Shown piece after piece: positions 7,716 through 20,149 of a stretch of DNA of 64,000 nucleotides. The stretch is from SLRI01 sp942491185. Its GTDB lineage: Bacteria > Pseudomonadota > Alphaproteobacteria > Geminicoccales > Geminicoccaceae. The notes under the pieces were generated by a model. The model worked only from the letters and a program-made list of their open reading frames with translations, was not told where the DNA came from and ran no database searches. The position numbers were made by a program, and so were the translations under genes. How positions within the stretch are numbered: the stretch's first letter is position 1; every line of letters begins with the position of its first letter. The stretch lies in the NCBI GenBank assembly GCA_942491185.1, contig CALOAB010000015.1, positions 186,001-250,000 of the forward strand, in the 5' to 3' direction.

Positions 7716-8834
7716 ATGGCGATGCGTATTTCGATCGCTGTCTTGGCGGTTTGGCTGGGCCTTGCCTTCGTTACTGTGGCGCCGCGTGCCGAGATTGCGG
7801 TGGGCATCGCCAATCCGTTGTCCGGCCCTTATGCTGCGGGTGGGGCGCGCAATCTGCTCGCCGTGATGGCGGCGATTGAGCGGGTCAACGCTGATGGCGG
7901 GGTTTTGGGCGAGGAGCTGACGCTGGTCACCGCCGACGACAAGTGCGGCATGCAGGAGGCCGTGGACGCCGCCGAGACGCTGGTCAATGCTGGCGTCGCC
8001 ATGGTGGTCGGCCACTACTGCTCACATTCCTCGCTGCTGGCTGCGGCCATCTACGACATGGCCGGCATCATCATGATCAGCCCTGACAGCACTCATCCGC
8101 GCCTTACCGAGGAGAATCGGCCCAACGTTTTCCGCCTGACCGGCCGCGACGACGCGCAGGGCAGCGAGGCTGCCCGATTGATTGCCGATCGCTGGCCCGC
8201 GGAGCGCATCGCCATCGTCCACGACGGCACGACCTATGGCCAGGGACTGGCGCTGCAGACCAGGCGTGATCTCATGCGCCTGGGCCGCGACCCGGTCCTG
8301 GTCGAGACCTACGAGCCCAATACGGAGGACTTCGCCGCGCTGATCGAGACGCTCGAGGCAGCAGCCGTCGAGGTGCTGTATGTCGGCGGCTATGGTCCTG
8401 ACGGCGGCCGTATTGCCACGGCGGCCGATCGGGCGGGCTTCGACGTGCAGCTCGTCGGCGGCGACGGCCTCGCCATGGACGGGTTCTGGGCCGAGGCGGG
8501 CGCTGCCGGCGAAGGTGCCGTCTTCACCCGTTTTGCGCCGCCGGGCGGCCTGGCGTCACAACCCGCCGACGGCGCGCTCAGGGCGCGCGCGCTCGAGGAG
8601 TTCGCCGATGGCGGGCTCGGCGCCTATGCCGCCGTCGAGGTTTGGGCCGAGGCCGTGGCCCGCGCCGGCACCGTCGATGCCAAGCCGGTGATCCACGTGC
8701 TCGACCGCGGCCGCTTCGACACCGTCCGCGGCAGGCTGGCCTTCGACGCCAAGGGCGACCTCGCAGGCGATGGCTGGACCTGGTTCGTCTGGCACGACGG
8801 AAGATCGCAGCTGCTCGACGCCTCCACCCAATAG
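7716..8834 (+). CDS. Periplasmic Leu/Ile/Val-type substrate-binding protein
   Basis: 372 residues: a signal peptide (to about PRAEIAV) followed by a type I periplasmic-binding fold. NPLSGPYAAGG and the ligand-site run VVGHYCSHSS match the LivK/branched-chain-amino-acid family, and RIAIVHDGTTYGQGLA starts the second lobe. Two Cys (DDKCGM, HYCSH) resemble the disulfide of this family. No LivHMGF permease or ATPase genes are adjacent, so it is an orphan that may feed a distant transporter or act as a sensor. ATG 7716 is a few bases after GGGAGAAA. Ligand unknown; the family covers branched-chain amino acids, amides and aromatic acids. Confidence 0.85.
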   Translation: MAMRISIAVLAVWLGLAFVTVAPRAEIAVGIANPLSGPYAAGGARNLLAVMAAIERVNADGGVLGEELTLVTADDKCGMQEAVDAAETLVNAGVAMVVGHYCSHSSLLAAAIYDMAGIIMISPDSTHPRLTEENRPNVFRLTGRDDAQGSEAARLIADRWPAERIAIVHDGTTYGQGLALQTRRDLMRLGRDPVLVETYEPNTEDFAALIETLEAAAVEVLYVGGYGPDGGRIATAADRAGFDVQLVGGDGLAMDGFWAEAGAAGEGAVFTRFAPPGGLASQPADGALRARALEEFADGGLGAYAAVEVWAEAVARAGTVDAKPVIHVLDRGRFDTVRGRLAFDAKGDLAGDGWTWFVWHDGRSQLLDASTQ

Positions 8835-8890
8835 ACGGCGATCCGGATCATAACGAACGCTTATGGCAATCGGCCTGAACGGCCAGACTC

Positions 8891-9032
8891 GTTGCGTATA
8901 GCGCAACGGACGCGCGATTTTGTTGCGTATAGCGCAATGGAACCCAAGCTCTGTTGCATATAGCGCAACGAAACCCGAGAAATGTCGCATATATCGACTC
9001 ATAAGCGACGCTTATGTAGCGTATAGCGCAAA
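8891..9032. repeat. Array of five palindromic 17-mers, 31-bp period
   Basis: Units start at 8891, 8922, 8953, 8984 and 9016 (steps 31, 31, 31, 32). The consensus is GTTGCG-TATAG-CGCAAC, a 6-bp-arm palindrome around a TATAG core; unit 4 is the most diverged. The 14-15 nt gaps also share GGAACCC/GAAACCCGAGA. A 31-bp step is close to three helical turns, so all units face the same side of the DNA. The array lies between the ends of two convergent genes, so it is not in an evident promoter. Role unknown. Confidence 0.8.
9000..9016. repeat. 17-nt palindrome inside the 31-bp array, with diverged copy at 8849-8865
   Basis: CATAAGCG-A-CGCTTATG, perfect 8-bp arms, fills the gap between units 4 and 5. 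A related 17-mer, CATAACGAACGCTTATG, precedes the array at 8849-8865 (14 of 17 identical). The pair brackets units 1-4. Confidence 0.6.
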
Positions 9033-9050
9033 TTTTGGCCGAGAATCCCG

Positions 9051-9153
9051 CGAACGACCCTGGGAATCGACGAGCGAACCCGGGAAAACGACGAACGAAC
9101 CCACCGATCCGACGAGCGAACCCGGGCTTTGGCGAACGAACCCGAGAGCACGG
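9051..9153. repeat. Five tandem repeats of 20-21 bp
   Basis: Copies at 9051-9071, 9072-9092, 9093-9113, 9114-9133 and 9134-9153 share GARCGAACCCGGG followed by a looser part often ending GAC. The 21-bp step is two helical turns. The array starts 18 bp after the 31-bp array, and its GAACCCG core also occurs in the gaps of that array, so the two look related. Reading frames through it give short 7-residue repeats, more likely a by-product of the DNA repeat. Confidence 0.75.
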
Positions 9154-9421
9154 TTTGTCGCACCCCGTCACCCCAACCTGCTGTGATCATAGCATAAATC
9201 GCGCCGTCGATCAGCTCGCCCGTCGCCGCAGCCCTGAGCGGTTACAGATCGCCAAAGGAACCCGACCGAGCCCTTGACCTAGGCATCCTCTCTTAGACTA
9301 TATTCCTACTCGCGATGGAGGCCTGTCGGCGTTTGGCCAGGGTCAGGACAAGGCGGCGGTGTCGCTCGCGGTCGCAGCCGGCCGGTTCAGCGCCGCGCTT
9401 TCGGTCGGCATCGTTGGACGC

Positions 9422-10036
9422 TCAATACAGCTCGTTCTTGTAGTTGTCCTTGAGCATGTCCTCGGTCTCGGCCACGTCGACGCCGGCGATCTGATCGGCG
9501 AGCACGCGCGCCAGGCTCGGAAAGGCGCCCTTCTCGACGTGCCGGTCGGCGTCCCAGAGATGCGAGCGGATCAGCGCCTTGCCGCAATGCATGTAGGCCT
9601 CCTCGACCGCCACCACGATCACCGACTTGGGCGGCTTGCCGGCGTGCGCGGTCATGGCCAGCAGCGCCGGCTCGGTGCTGATGCGCGCCTTGCCGTTGAC
9701 CCGCAGTGTCTCCTGGTAGCCCGGCAGGAAGAAGAGGAGGCCGATCTGTGGATTGGCCAGGATGTTCTGCAGGCTGTCGACGCGGTTGTTGCCGACGCGG
9801 TCGGGGATCAGGATCGTGCGGTCGTCCTCGACCTGCACGAAGCCCGGAGCATCGCCCTTGGGCGAGGCGTCGCAGCGGCCCTGGGCATCGGCGGTCGCCA
9901 TGACCATGAACGGCGAGAGCGCGATAAACCGGCGGCAATGCTGGTCGAGGCGATCGAGCTGCTTTTGCGCCGCCCGCTCGCCGACCTTGCCGTAGCGGTC
10001 ACGCAGGGTCGTCGGGTCGGTGAGCAGATCGGTCAT
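9422..10036 (-). CDS. PPOX-class FMN-dependent flavoprotein (MSMEG_1061-like)
   Basis: 204 residues from ATG 10036 (a longer frame runs up through coxD but without coupling). FIALSPFMVMATADAQGRCDASPKGD is the split-barrel flavin-binding start of pyridoxamine-phosphate-oxidase-like proteins; NRVDSLQNILANPQIGLLFFLPG and the C-terminal DMLKDNYKNELY are typical of the MSMEG_1061 subgroup. It starts 15 bp after the coxD stop, as the last gene of the cox unit, in the place where coxE often stands. Biochemical role not established; members bind FMN or F420 and reduce small molecules. Confidence 0.82.
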   Translation of the reverse strand: MTDLLTDPTTLRDRYGKVGERAAQKQLDRLDQHCRRFIALSPFMVMATADAQGRCDASPKGDAPGFVQVEDDRTILIPDRVGNNRVDSLQNILANPQIGLLFFLPGYQETLRVNGKARISTEPALLAMTAHAGKPPKSVIVVAVEEAYMHCGKALIRSHLWDADRHVEKGAFPSLARVLADQIAGVDVAETEDMLKDNYKNELY

Positions 10037-10050
10037 GGCACTCGGTCCTT

Positions 10051-10971
10051 TCAGCGCCGCGCGGCCTCGGCCTTCATCGAGATCTCGCGCAGGATGTTGG
10101 CGGCCTCGCTGCCCTGGATCTTGGCGATGTCGTCCTGGTACTTGAGCAGCGTGCCGAGCGTGTCGTGGATCACCTCGGGCGTCAGCACCAGGACATCGAG
10201 GGTGGTGAGTGCTCGGGTCCAGTCCAGCGTCTCGGCGACGCCCGGCAGCTTGAACAGGTCGCGCTTGCGCAGCGCCTGGACGAAATCGACGATCAGCCGC
10301 GACAGCCGCTCGTCGACGCCCGGCAGACGGGTCTTGATGATCTCGTGCTCGCGCTCGGCCGTGGGGTAGTCGACCCAGTGGTAGAAGCAGCGGCGCTTCA
10401 AGGCGTCGTGGATCTCGCGCGTGCGGTTGGAGGTGATGATGGTGATCGGCGGGGTCTCCGCCTTGATCGTGCCGATCTCGGGGATGGTGATCTGGTAGTC
10501 GGAGAGCACCTCGAGCAGGAAGGCCTCGAACGGCTCGTCGGTGCGGTCGAGCTCGTCGATCAAGAGCACGGGCGCGCCGCCGGCATGCGGCTCGAGCGCC
10601 TGCAACAGCGGCCGATTGATGAGAAAGCGCCGGTTGAAGATGTCCTGGCCGAGCGACTCGCGCGACGCGTCGCCGGTCGCCTCGGCCATGCGGATCTCCA
10701 GCATCTGCCGCTGGTAGTTCCACTCATAGACTGCCGACGACAGATCGAGCCCCTCGTAGCATTGCAGGCGGACCAGGTCGCGGCCCATGGCCTGGCTCAG
10801 CACCTTGGCGATCTCGGTCTTGCCGACCCCGGCCTCGCCCTCGAGGAACAGCGGCCGGCCGAGCTTGAGCGCCAGGAAGGTCGCGGTCGCCAGTGGCCGG
10901 TCTGGGATGTAGCCCGCGTCTCGGAGCAGGGTGATGGTCGTGTCGATGGAGCTCGGCAGGTCGGCGGACAT
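10051..10971 (-). CDS. coxD: MoxR-type AAA+ ATPase CoxD
   Basis: 306 residues. Walker A GEAGVGKTE (about 44-52), Walker B VLLIDELDRTDEPFEAFLLE (near 134-150), sensor-1 IITSNRTREIHDALKRRC and the helix-2 insert place it with CoxD. In Oligotropha/Afipia CoxD remodels the CO dehydrogenase active site by inserting sulfur and copper. Here it follows coxM in the same orientation after a gap of about 100 bp, and is followed 15 bp later by the flavoprotein. Its usual VWA partner CoxE is not in the window. Cytosolic. Family assignment is firm; copper assembly is doubtful because the large subunit is of the form II type. Confidence 0.9.
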   Translation of the reverse strand: MSADLPSSIDTTITLLRDAGYIPDRPLATATFLALKLGRPLFLEGEAGVGKTEIAKVLSQAMGRDLVRLQCYEGLDLSSAVYEWNYQRQMLEIRMAEATGDASRESLGQDIFNRRFLINRPLLQALEPHAGGAPVLLIDELDRTDEPFEAFLLEVLSDYQITIPEIGTIKAETPPITIITSNRTREIHDALKRRCFYHWVDYPTAEREHEIIKTRLPGVDERLSRLIVDFVQALRKRDLFKLPGVAETLDWTRALTTLDVLVLTPEVIHDTLGTLLKYQDDIAKIQGSEAANILREISMKAEAARR

Positions 10972-11073
10972 GGGACGGTCTTCTTGAATGGAGCGTTAAA
11001 GGCGAACGGCCCGGAGCATAAGCCCCGGACCGTTCGATGAATCAACCCGGATGACGAACAGATTGGATGGTCG

Positions 11074-11865
<792 letters not shown>

Positions 11866-11956
11866 CGTCTCGTCTCTCCCTAACGGGTCAGGGCCTCGCT
11901 TGCAGCTGCGGCCCGGACCCGGGTTCCTGTCGGTTGTCGCTACCTGTTCGCTCTGC

Positions 11957-14320
<2,364 letters not shown>

Positions 14321-14379
14321 GTCGAGTGGTTCCTTGTTTTTTCAGCCGCCCCCGAGTGATCGAAGCTCCCCCGGCCCGC

Positions 14380-14871
<492 letters not shown>

Positions 14872-14952
14872 CGTTTTCACATCCTCCCATGCCCAGCCTT
14901 GCCGGCCGGTAGTGTCGTCGAGATCAATTTCGAGGCGGTCTACAAGCCAACC

Positions 14953-15639
14953 TCAGCTGAAGATCAGGTAGAGCAGGATCAGCACGACCACGCCAATGCC
15001 GATATAGGCGGGCATGCCGAGCCCGCCCAGCCCACTCTTGCCGGTCGCCGCCGGTGCTGCCTTGGCGGCAGGCGGTGAAGCTGGAGCGGCGGTTGCGGCA
15101 GATGGCGCTGCAGCAGATGGTGCAGCAGTCGGGGGTGCTGCCGCAGCGGCTGCAGTTGTGGCCTCGCCGGCCGGTGCCGCAGCGCTCGCCGCCGCATGCC
15201 CTTCACCGACAATCTGGCTGAACTTGCCGAAGAAGTCGTCGGCCGTCTTCTTGGCAGCACCCTGAACCAGGCGCGAGCCGATCTGTGCCAGCTTGCCCCC
15301 GACCTCGGCCTTGGCGCTATAGGTCAGGATGGTGTCGCTGCCGTCCTCGGCGAGGTGAACATCGGCACCGCCTTTGGCAAAGCCGGCAGCCCCTCCCTTG
15401 CCCTCGCCGACGATCGAGTAGCTCTCCGGCGCATTGATGTTCTCGAGCCGCACCTTGCCGCCGAACTTGGCCTTGACCGGCCCAACCTTGGCGGTGACCT
15501 TCGCTTCGAGGTCCGTGTCCGACGTCTTGATCAGCTCTTCGCAGCCGGGAATCGCTTGCTTGAGAATCTCTGGATCGTTCAGTGCCTGCCAGACCTTATC
15601 GCGCGGTGCCGGGATTCGGTACTCTCCTGACATATCCAT
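14953..15639 (-). CDS. coxG: CoxG-like SRPBCC protein with C-terminal membrane anchor
   Basis: 228 residues from ATG 15639; an upstream extension in the same frame has no homology. Residues 1-150 are the CoxG/SRPBCC fold (DMSGEYRIPAPRDKVWQALNDPEIL, AIPGCEEL). An Ala/Pro-rich linker of about 55 residues follows, then a C-terminal helix IGIGVVVLILLYLIF. In Oligotropha CoxG recruits CO dehydrogenase to the cytoplasmic membrane. It is the first gene of the cox unit, so the promoter should lie in the 250 bp upstream of 15639. Confidence 0.88.
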   Translation of the reverse strand: MDMSGEYRIPAPRDKVWQALNDPEILKQAIPGCEELIKTSDTDLEAKVTAKVGPVKAKFGGKVRLENINAPESYSIVGEGKGGAAGFAKGGADVHLAEDGSDTILTYSAKAEVGGKLAQIGSRLVQGAAKKTADDFFGKFSQIVGEGHAAASAAAPAGEATTAAAAAAPPTAAPSAAAPSAATAAPASPPAAKAAPAATGKSGLGGLGMPAYIGIGVVVLILLYLIFS

Positions 15640-15892
15640 GCGCGCACTCCCTATTGTTCTTGCGGCTGGCGAACATGACTGCCGCCGCCTCGGTGCTCTC
15701 GCGCCCCGCGACCCCGTGCCTGAAGCCGGGCATTGCTCGGCGACCTCTCCCACGATCGCTCCGAAGTGTTATGACGAAGCCCGCGTCGCTCGACAAGTCC
15801 GGCCGCTATCGATGACGTGCCCGCCGTCGCGCGCAGCGAGCAGGCCGGCGTGACGACGACGGTGGCGGGCGGACGGTAGGCGGCGCATCGGC

Positions 15893-18256
15893 TCAATTGT
15901 CGAGAAGCACAGAAGCGACAGCATCAACGATCGCCTCCGCGTCGATGCCCTGCACCCGGTAGAGGTCAGGGATGTCAGCGGACTGTCCGAAAGCCTCGAC
16001 ACCCAGCGGGCGGACGCGCCTGCCGCTCACCGCACCCAGCCAGGAGAGCGTCAGCGGGTGGCCGTCGAGCACGGTGACGAGCGCGGCCTTGGGGGGCAAG
16101 GCTGTGAGCAGGCTGGCGACGTGGCTCGAAGCACCTTGCTGAGTCCAACCGGCGTGCAGCCGGTCGGCCGAGGTGATGGCGAGAATGCCCATGCCGGGCA
16201 GGTCGTCCGCCATGGCCGCCGCTGCTGCCAGCACCTCCGGTGCCACCGCACCGCTGAAGACGAGCGCGATTTCGGCTTCCGGGCTTGGTTGCTTCAGCCA
16301 GTAGCCACCCTCGATCACGCCGTTCGGCACCGACGCGCGGTCCGGCTGGTCGATCTGCCGGGTCGTCAGCCGCAGATAGACGGCGCCGCCGTCCAGTGCC
16401 TGCAGATGCTCGAGCGCCCAGCGCATGACGACGGCCAGCTCGTCGGCGAAGGCCGGCTCGAAGCTGGTCAGGCCCGGCTGTGCCAGGCCGATCAGCGGCG
16501 TCCCGATGGACTGGTGCGCGCCGCCCTCGGGTGCCAGGCTGATGCCGGACGGCGTGGCCACCAGGAGAAACCGGGCGCCCTGGTAGCAGGCGTAGATCAG
16601 CGCATCGAGGCCGCGATTGATGAACGGGTCGTAGAGCGTGCCGACCGGCAGCAGGCGGGCGCCGAACAGCTCGTGCGCGAGTCCGAGCGAGGCCAGGTTC
16701 AAGAAGAGGTTGTTCTCGGCGATGCCGAGCTCGAGATGCTGGCCCTGCTGGCTCTCGCGCCAGACCGTGGGCGAGGCCACGGCCTCGCTCTTGAACACAT
16801 CCTCGTGCTCGCGCCGGTTGAAGACGCCACGGCGGGTCACCCAGGGACCGAGATTGGTCGAGACGGTGACGTCGGGCGAGGTGGTGACGAGGCGCTGCGC
16901 CAGCTCACTGTCGACGCGGGCGAGCTCGCCCATGATCCGTCCGAAGGCCTCCTGGGTCGAGGTCCTGGCGGCCGTTCGCCCGGCCGGCAAGCTCGCGGGG
17001 ATTGGGACGACCGGGGCGGCGTGGCGATGCACGCGCCGGCGATAGGGCACCCCGTCCAGGAACCGGTCCAGCGCCGCCGGGGCCAGGTCGAGCCCGGCGT
17101 GGCGGTCCCATTCCGCCCCCTCGGGGATGCGCATCTGCGCGCGGAATGCGGCCATCTGGTCCGGCGTCATCAGGCCCGCGTGGTTGTCCTTGTGCCCGGC
17201 GAAGGGCAGGCCCCAGCCCTTGACCGTGTAGGCGATGAAGCAGTGCGGCCGGTCGTCGGCCACACCGTGGAACGCGTCGAGCACGGCCTCGATGTCGTGG
17301 CCGCCGAGATTGGTCATGAGCGACGCCAGCGCATCGTCGTTATGGATCTCGAGCAGGTGACGGATGAAGCGGTTGGCGCCGAGATCGCTCTCGATATGGG
17401 CGCGCCACGCCGCCCCGCCCTTAAAGGTCAGCGCGGCATAGAGGTCGTTCGGGCAGGCGTCGATCCACTGCCGGAGCACCTCGCCGCCGGGCTCGGCAAA
17501 GGCGGCCTCGAGCTTCTTGCCGTACTTGATCGTGACGACGTTCCAGCCCACCGCGCCGAAGAACTGCTCGATCTTGGCGAACAGCTGCTCGGGCACCACC
17601 CGGTCCAGGCTCTGCCGGTTGTAGTCGATCACCCACCAGAGATTGCGGACATCGTACTTCCAGCCTTCGAGCAGGGCCTCGAAGATGTTGCCCTCGTCGA
17701 GCTCGGCGTCGCCGACGATGGCGACCATCCGGCCGGGCGGCTGGTCGGTGGGCACGAGGCCATGCAGCCGGACATAGTCCTGGGTGAGCGAGGCGAAGAG
17801 CGTCATCGCGGCGCCGAGGCCCACCGACCCGGTCGAAAAATCGACCGGCGCCGAATCTTTGGTCCGGGACGGATAGGACTGGGCACCACCGAGCGAGCGG
17901 AAGCGCTCCATGGCCTGCTGGCTCTGCTCGCCCAGCAGGTAGTGCGCCGCATGCATGATCGGGCTGGCATGCGGCTTGACCGCGATCCGGTCGCCGGGGC
18001 GCAGCACGTCGAAGAAGAGTGCCGTCATGATGGTCGCGACCGAGGCGCAGGAGGCCTGGTGGCCGCCGACCTTGAGCTTGTCGCGGCTGGGCCGGAGATG
18101 GTTGGCGTTGTGGATGGTCCAGGATGCCAGCCAGAGCAGCTTCTTCTCGACGGCCGCCAGGAGGTGCCGCCGCTCGGCCGGATCTGGCGCATCGCTCGCT
18201 TGCGGTCGTGGGCCAGGGCTCGGGGTCGGGGTCGGACGCGGCATCAGATCGTGCAT
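15893..18256 (-). CDS. Transketolase-family / pyruvate dehydrogenase E1-like enzyme
   Basis: 787 residues from ATG 18256 (ATG 18244 also possible; the longer frame upstream is low-complexity). The thiamine-diphosphate motif VGDAELDEGN...VIDYNRQSLD (about 215-260) resembles the homodimeric AceE-type E1 rather than typical transketolase. LELGIAENNLFLNLASLG and EGGAHQSIGTP lie in the pyrimidine-binding second half. Shorter than AceE (about 887), it lacks the long C-terminal extension. No E2 or E3 gene is adjacent; the lipoamide-dehydrogenase-like gene near 28 kb is unlinked. A 2-oxoacid or ketose substrate is likely, but the exact reaction cannot be told. Divergent from the amidase pair. Confidence 0.72.
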   Translation of the reverse strand: MHDLMPRPTPTPSPGPRPQASDAPDPAERRHLLAAVEKKLLWLASWTIHNANHLRPSRDKLKVGGHQASCASVATIMTALFFDVLRPGDRIAVKPHASPIMHAAHYLLGEQSQQAMERFRSLGGAQSYPSRTKDSAPVDFSTGSVGLGAAMTLFASLTQDYVRLHGLVPTDQPPGRMVAIVGDAELDEGNIFEALLEGWKYDVRNLWWVIDYNRQSLDRVVPEQLFAKIEQFFGAVGWNVVTIKYGKKLEAAFAEPGGEVLRQWIDACPNDLYAALTFKGGAAWRAHIESDLGANRFIRHLLEIHNDDALASLMTNLGGHDIEAVLDAFHGVADDRPHCFIAYTVKGWGLPFAGHKDNHAGLMTPDQMAAFRAQMRIPEGAEWDRHAGLDLAPAALDRFLDGVPYRRRVHRHAAPVVPIPASLPAGRTAARTSTQEAFGRIMGELARVDSELAQRLVTTSPDVTVSTNLGPWVTRRGVFNRREHEDVFKSEAVASPTVWRESQQGQHLELGIAENNLFLNLASLGLAHELFGARLLPVGTLYDPFINRGLDALIYACYQGARFLLVATPSGISLAPEGGAHQSIGTPLIGLAQPGLTSFEPAFADELAVVMRWALEHLQALDGGAVYLRLTTRQIDQPDRASVPNGVIEGGYWLKQPSPEAEIALVFSGAVAPEVLAAAAAMADDLPGMGILAITSADRLHAGWTQQGASSHVASLLTALPPKAALVTVLDGHPLTLSWLGAVSGRRVRPLGVEAFGQSADIPDLYRVQGIDAEAIVDAVASVLLDN

Positions 18257-18370
18257 GCGCTTCTCGTGCTGGACGGCAGGCGGGAGCCGGCGAAATGTCG
18301 CACTATCGAGATGCACCGGCAAGCATCGCCTGCTATGCACCGGGCTTGGCGCCAGCATCGGGGAAACGTC

Positions 18371-18550
18371 ATGGCGGACGACGAGCGGTCGGCGACGGCA
18401 GCCGAGCCGAGCCCATCGGGGCAGCAGGAGGTGATGCAGCGGCAGGTCGTCGATATCGTCGCCGTCCTGCCCTTCGAGGACGACCCGTCGACCTTCGCCC
18501 GCGTGCTGCGCGAGCTCGCCGATGCGCATGCGCTGGACGACGAGGAATGA
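18371..18550 (+). CDS. Small acidic protein overlapping the amidase gene
   Basis: 59 residues from ATG 18371, preceded by GGGGAAACGTC. The protein is acidic (MADDERSATA... to ...ALDDEE) and predicted helical in its second half (DPSTFARVLRELADAH). Its TGA overlaps the amidase ATG (ATGA), implying translational coupling. Short proteins coupled to amidase-signature enzymes include GatC and AtzG, which wrap around their partner. The position fits such a role, but sequence similarity is too weak to assert it. Confidence 0.6.
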   Translation: MADDERSATAAEPSPSGQQEVMQRQVVDIVAVLPFEDDPSTFARVLRELADAHALDDEE

Positions 18551-19968
18551 GCGCCGCCGAGCTGCTGTCTTTAAATCTGTCAGCTGCCGCCGAGGCCTTT
18601 CGCGATGGCGGCGTCAGCAGTGTGGCGCTCACCGAGGCGTCGCTTGCCGCACTCGAGACGCATGGGCCCAAGCTCAACGCCGTTGTCGAACTCTGGCGCG
18701 ACGATGCGCTGGCCACGGCCGAGAAGCTCGATGCGGCGCGCGCCGGCGGGGCAACGCTCGGGCCGTTGGCCGGCGTGCCGCTCGCGCACAAGGACATGTT
18801 CTATCGCAAGGGCCGGGTCTGCGCGTCGGGCAGCCGGCTCCGCCACGACTTCGTCCCCGACGTGACCGCCACCGTCATCGAGCGGCTCGATCGGGCCGGT
18901 GCCGTCGATATCGGCCGGCTCAACATGGTGGAGTTCGCGCTCGGGCTCACCGGCCACAACGAGATCACCGGCCATCCGCGCAACCCCTGGGACACCGACT
19001 ACATCACCGGCGGCTCGTCGAGCGGGCCGGTGGCCTCGATCGCGGCGCGGCTGGTCTTCGCCGCGCTCGGCTCCGACACCGGCGGCTCGATTCGCGTGCC
19101 GGCGGCCTGTGTCGGCATCACCGGCATCAAGCCGACCTACGGCCTGGTCAGCCGCGCCGGCGCCTTGCCGCTGTCGCACAGCCTCGACCATGTCGGGCCG
19201 CTCGCCCGCAGCGCCCGCGATCTCGCCTTGCTGCTTGCCGTGATCGCCGGCCCCGACCCGCGCGACGCCACCACCGTCGACCGACCGGTGCCGCGCTACA
19301 CGCAGCTCCTGGAGCGGCCGCTAGGCGGGCTTCGGCTCGCTGTCGCCGAGGCACCGTTCGAGATCCCGCTCTCGCCGGAGGTCGCCGGGCTCTATGACCG
19401 CGCCGTCGAGCGGCTGGGCGCGGTCGATGCCGCAGTACGCCGGATCACCCTGCCGCCGATCGAGCCCTTGAACGTGCTGCGCCGCGTGATCATGCTGGCC
19501 GAGGTCGCGGCCAGGCATGAAGATCTCGTGCGGCGCGGTCGCGAGCAATACAACACCACCACCATCGCCCGGCTCGAGCCCGGCTTCGAGGTGGCAGCCA
19601 CCACCTATCTCCGAGCGCTCACCTGGCGGGCCGAGGCGGTGCGGCGGTTCTGCCGGGACGTGTTCGCCGATGCCGACGTGCTGGTCCTGCCGGCCATGGC
19701 GGAGCCGGTTCCGCGGCTCGACGACGCGGCGGACACCGAGACCTACATGCGTCTGGTCAACGGCATGGGACATTTCATCTGCCCCTTCAACTACCTGGGC
19801 CTGCCCTGCCTGACCTTGCCCATCGGCCGGACCGGCAACGGGCTGCCCATGGCGATCCAGCTCGTGGGACCGCCGTTTGCCGAGGCGCGGCTGCTACGGC
19901 TGGCCCATCGGCTGGAGCAGGACGCCGGCTTCCGCCTTGGTCCGCCACCCATCGCGGCTGCTGCCTGA
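18547..19968 (+). CDS. Amidase-signature hydrolase
   Basis: 473 residues, standard length. The Ser-cisSer-Lys triad is visible: Lys in LAHKDMF (about 80), cis-Ser in GGSSSGPVAS (about 157) and nucleophile Ser in SDTGGSIRVPAA (about 181). It is related to GatA and AtzE/AtzF-type hydrolases. It overlaps the 59-residue protein by 4 bp and probably depends on it. No gatB is nearby, so a tRNA-amidotransferase role is unlikely; hydrolysis of an amide or ureide is more probable, which would suit the purine-type transport genes downstream. Cytosolic. Confidence 0.88.
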   Translation: MSAAELLSLNLSAAAEAFRDGGVSSVALTEASLAALETHGPKLNAVVELWRDDALATAEKLDAARAGGATLGPLAGVPLAHKDMFYRKGRVCASGSRLRHDFVPDVTATVIERLDRAGAVDIGRLNMVEFALGLTGHNEITGHPRNPWDTDYITGGSSSGPVASIAARLVFAALGSDTGGSIRVPAACVGITGIKPTYGLVSRAGALPLSHSLDHVGPLARSARDLALLLAVIAGPDPRDATTVDRPVPRYTQLLERPLGGLRLAVAEAPFEIPLSPEVAGLYDRAVERLGAVDAAVRRITLPPIEPLNVLRRVIMLAEVAARHEDLVRRGREQYNTTTIARLEPGFEVAATTYLRALTWRAEAVRRFCRDVFADADVLVLPAMAEPVPRLDDAADTETYMRLVNGMGHFICPFNYLGLPCLTLPIGRTGNGLPMAIQLVGPPFAEARLLRLAHRLEQDAGFRLGPPPIAAAA

Positions 19969-20149
19969 CCGGCGGAACATGGCCGCCGGCTGCGTCGCCG
20001 CGCCAGGCAGCCGGCAAAGCGCTCGCTGCCTGCGGCGACAATAGTCTGGATCATGCGACCGTTGGGAGGCTAGAAGTCGGTTGGACCCTCGACCCGAAGC
20101 GCCGGCGCGACCGCGCCGACCCTTCGTGGCAGCGACAACGATCGAGCCG

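Noticed and set aside
8891..9032. The regularly spaced palindromes as a CRISPR array
   Set aside because: The repeat is only 17 bp, the gaps 14-15 bp and similar to each other, and no cas gene is present.
8920..9277. Coding frames through the 21-bp repeats as a repeat protein
   Set aside because: Several frames on both strands are open only because the repeat length is a multiple of three; none has a ribosome site or recognisable fold.
9275..9305. Plus-strand promoter TTGACC...TATATT after the repeat arrays
   Set aside because: The spacing is 19 bp and the only downstream frame is short, basic and runs into the end of a convergent gene; too weak to list as a feature.
16058..18370. Long plus-strand frame opposite the E1-like gene
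   Set aside because: Antisense shadow; only its last 59 codons after ATG 18371 form a separate, coupled gene.
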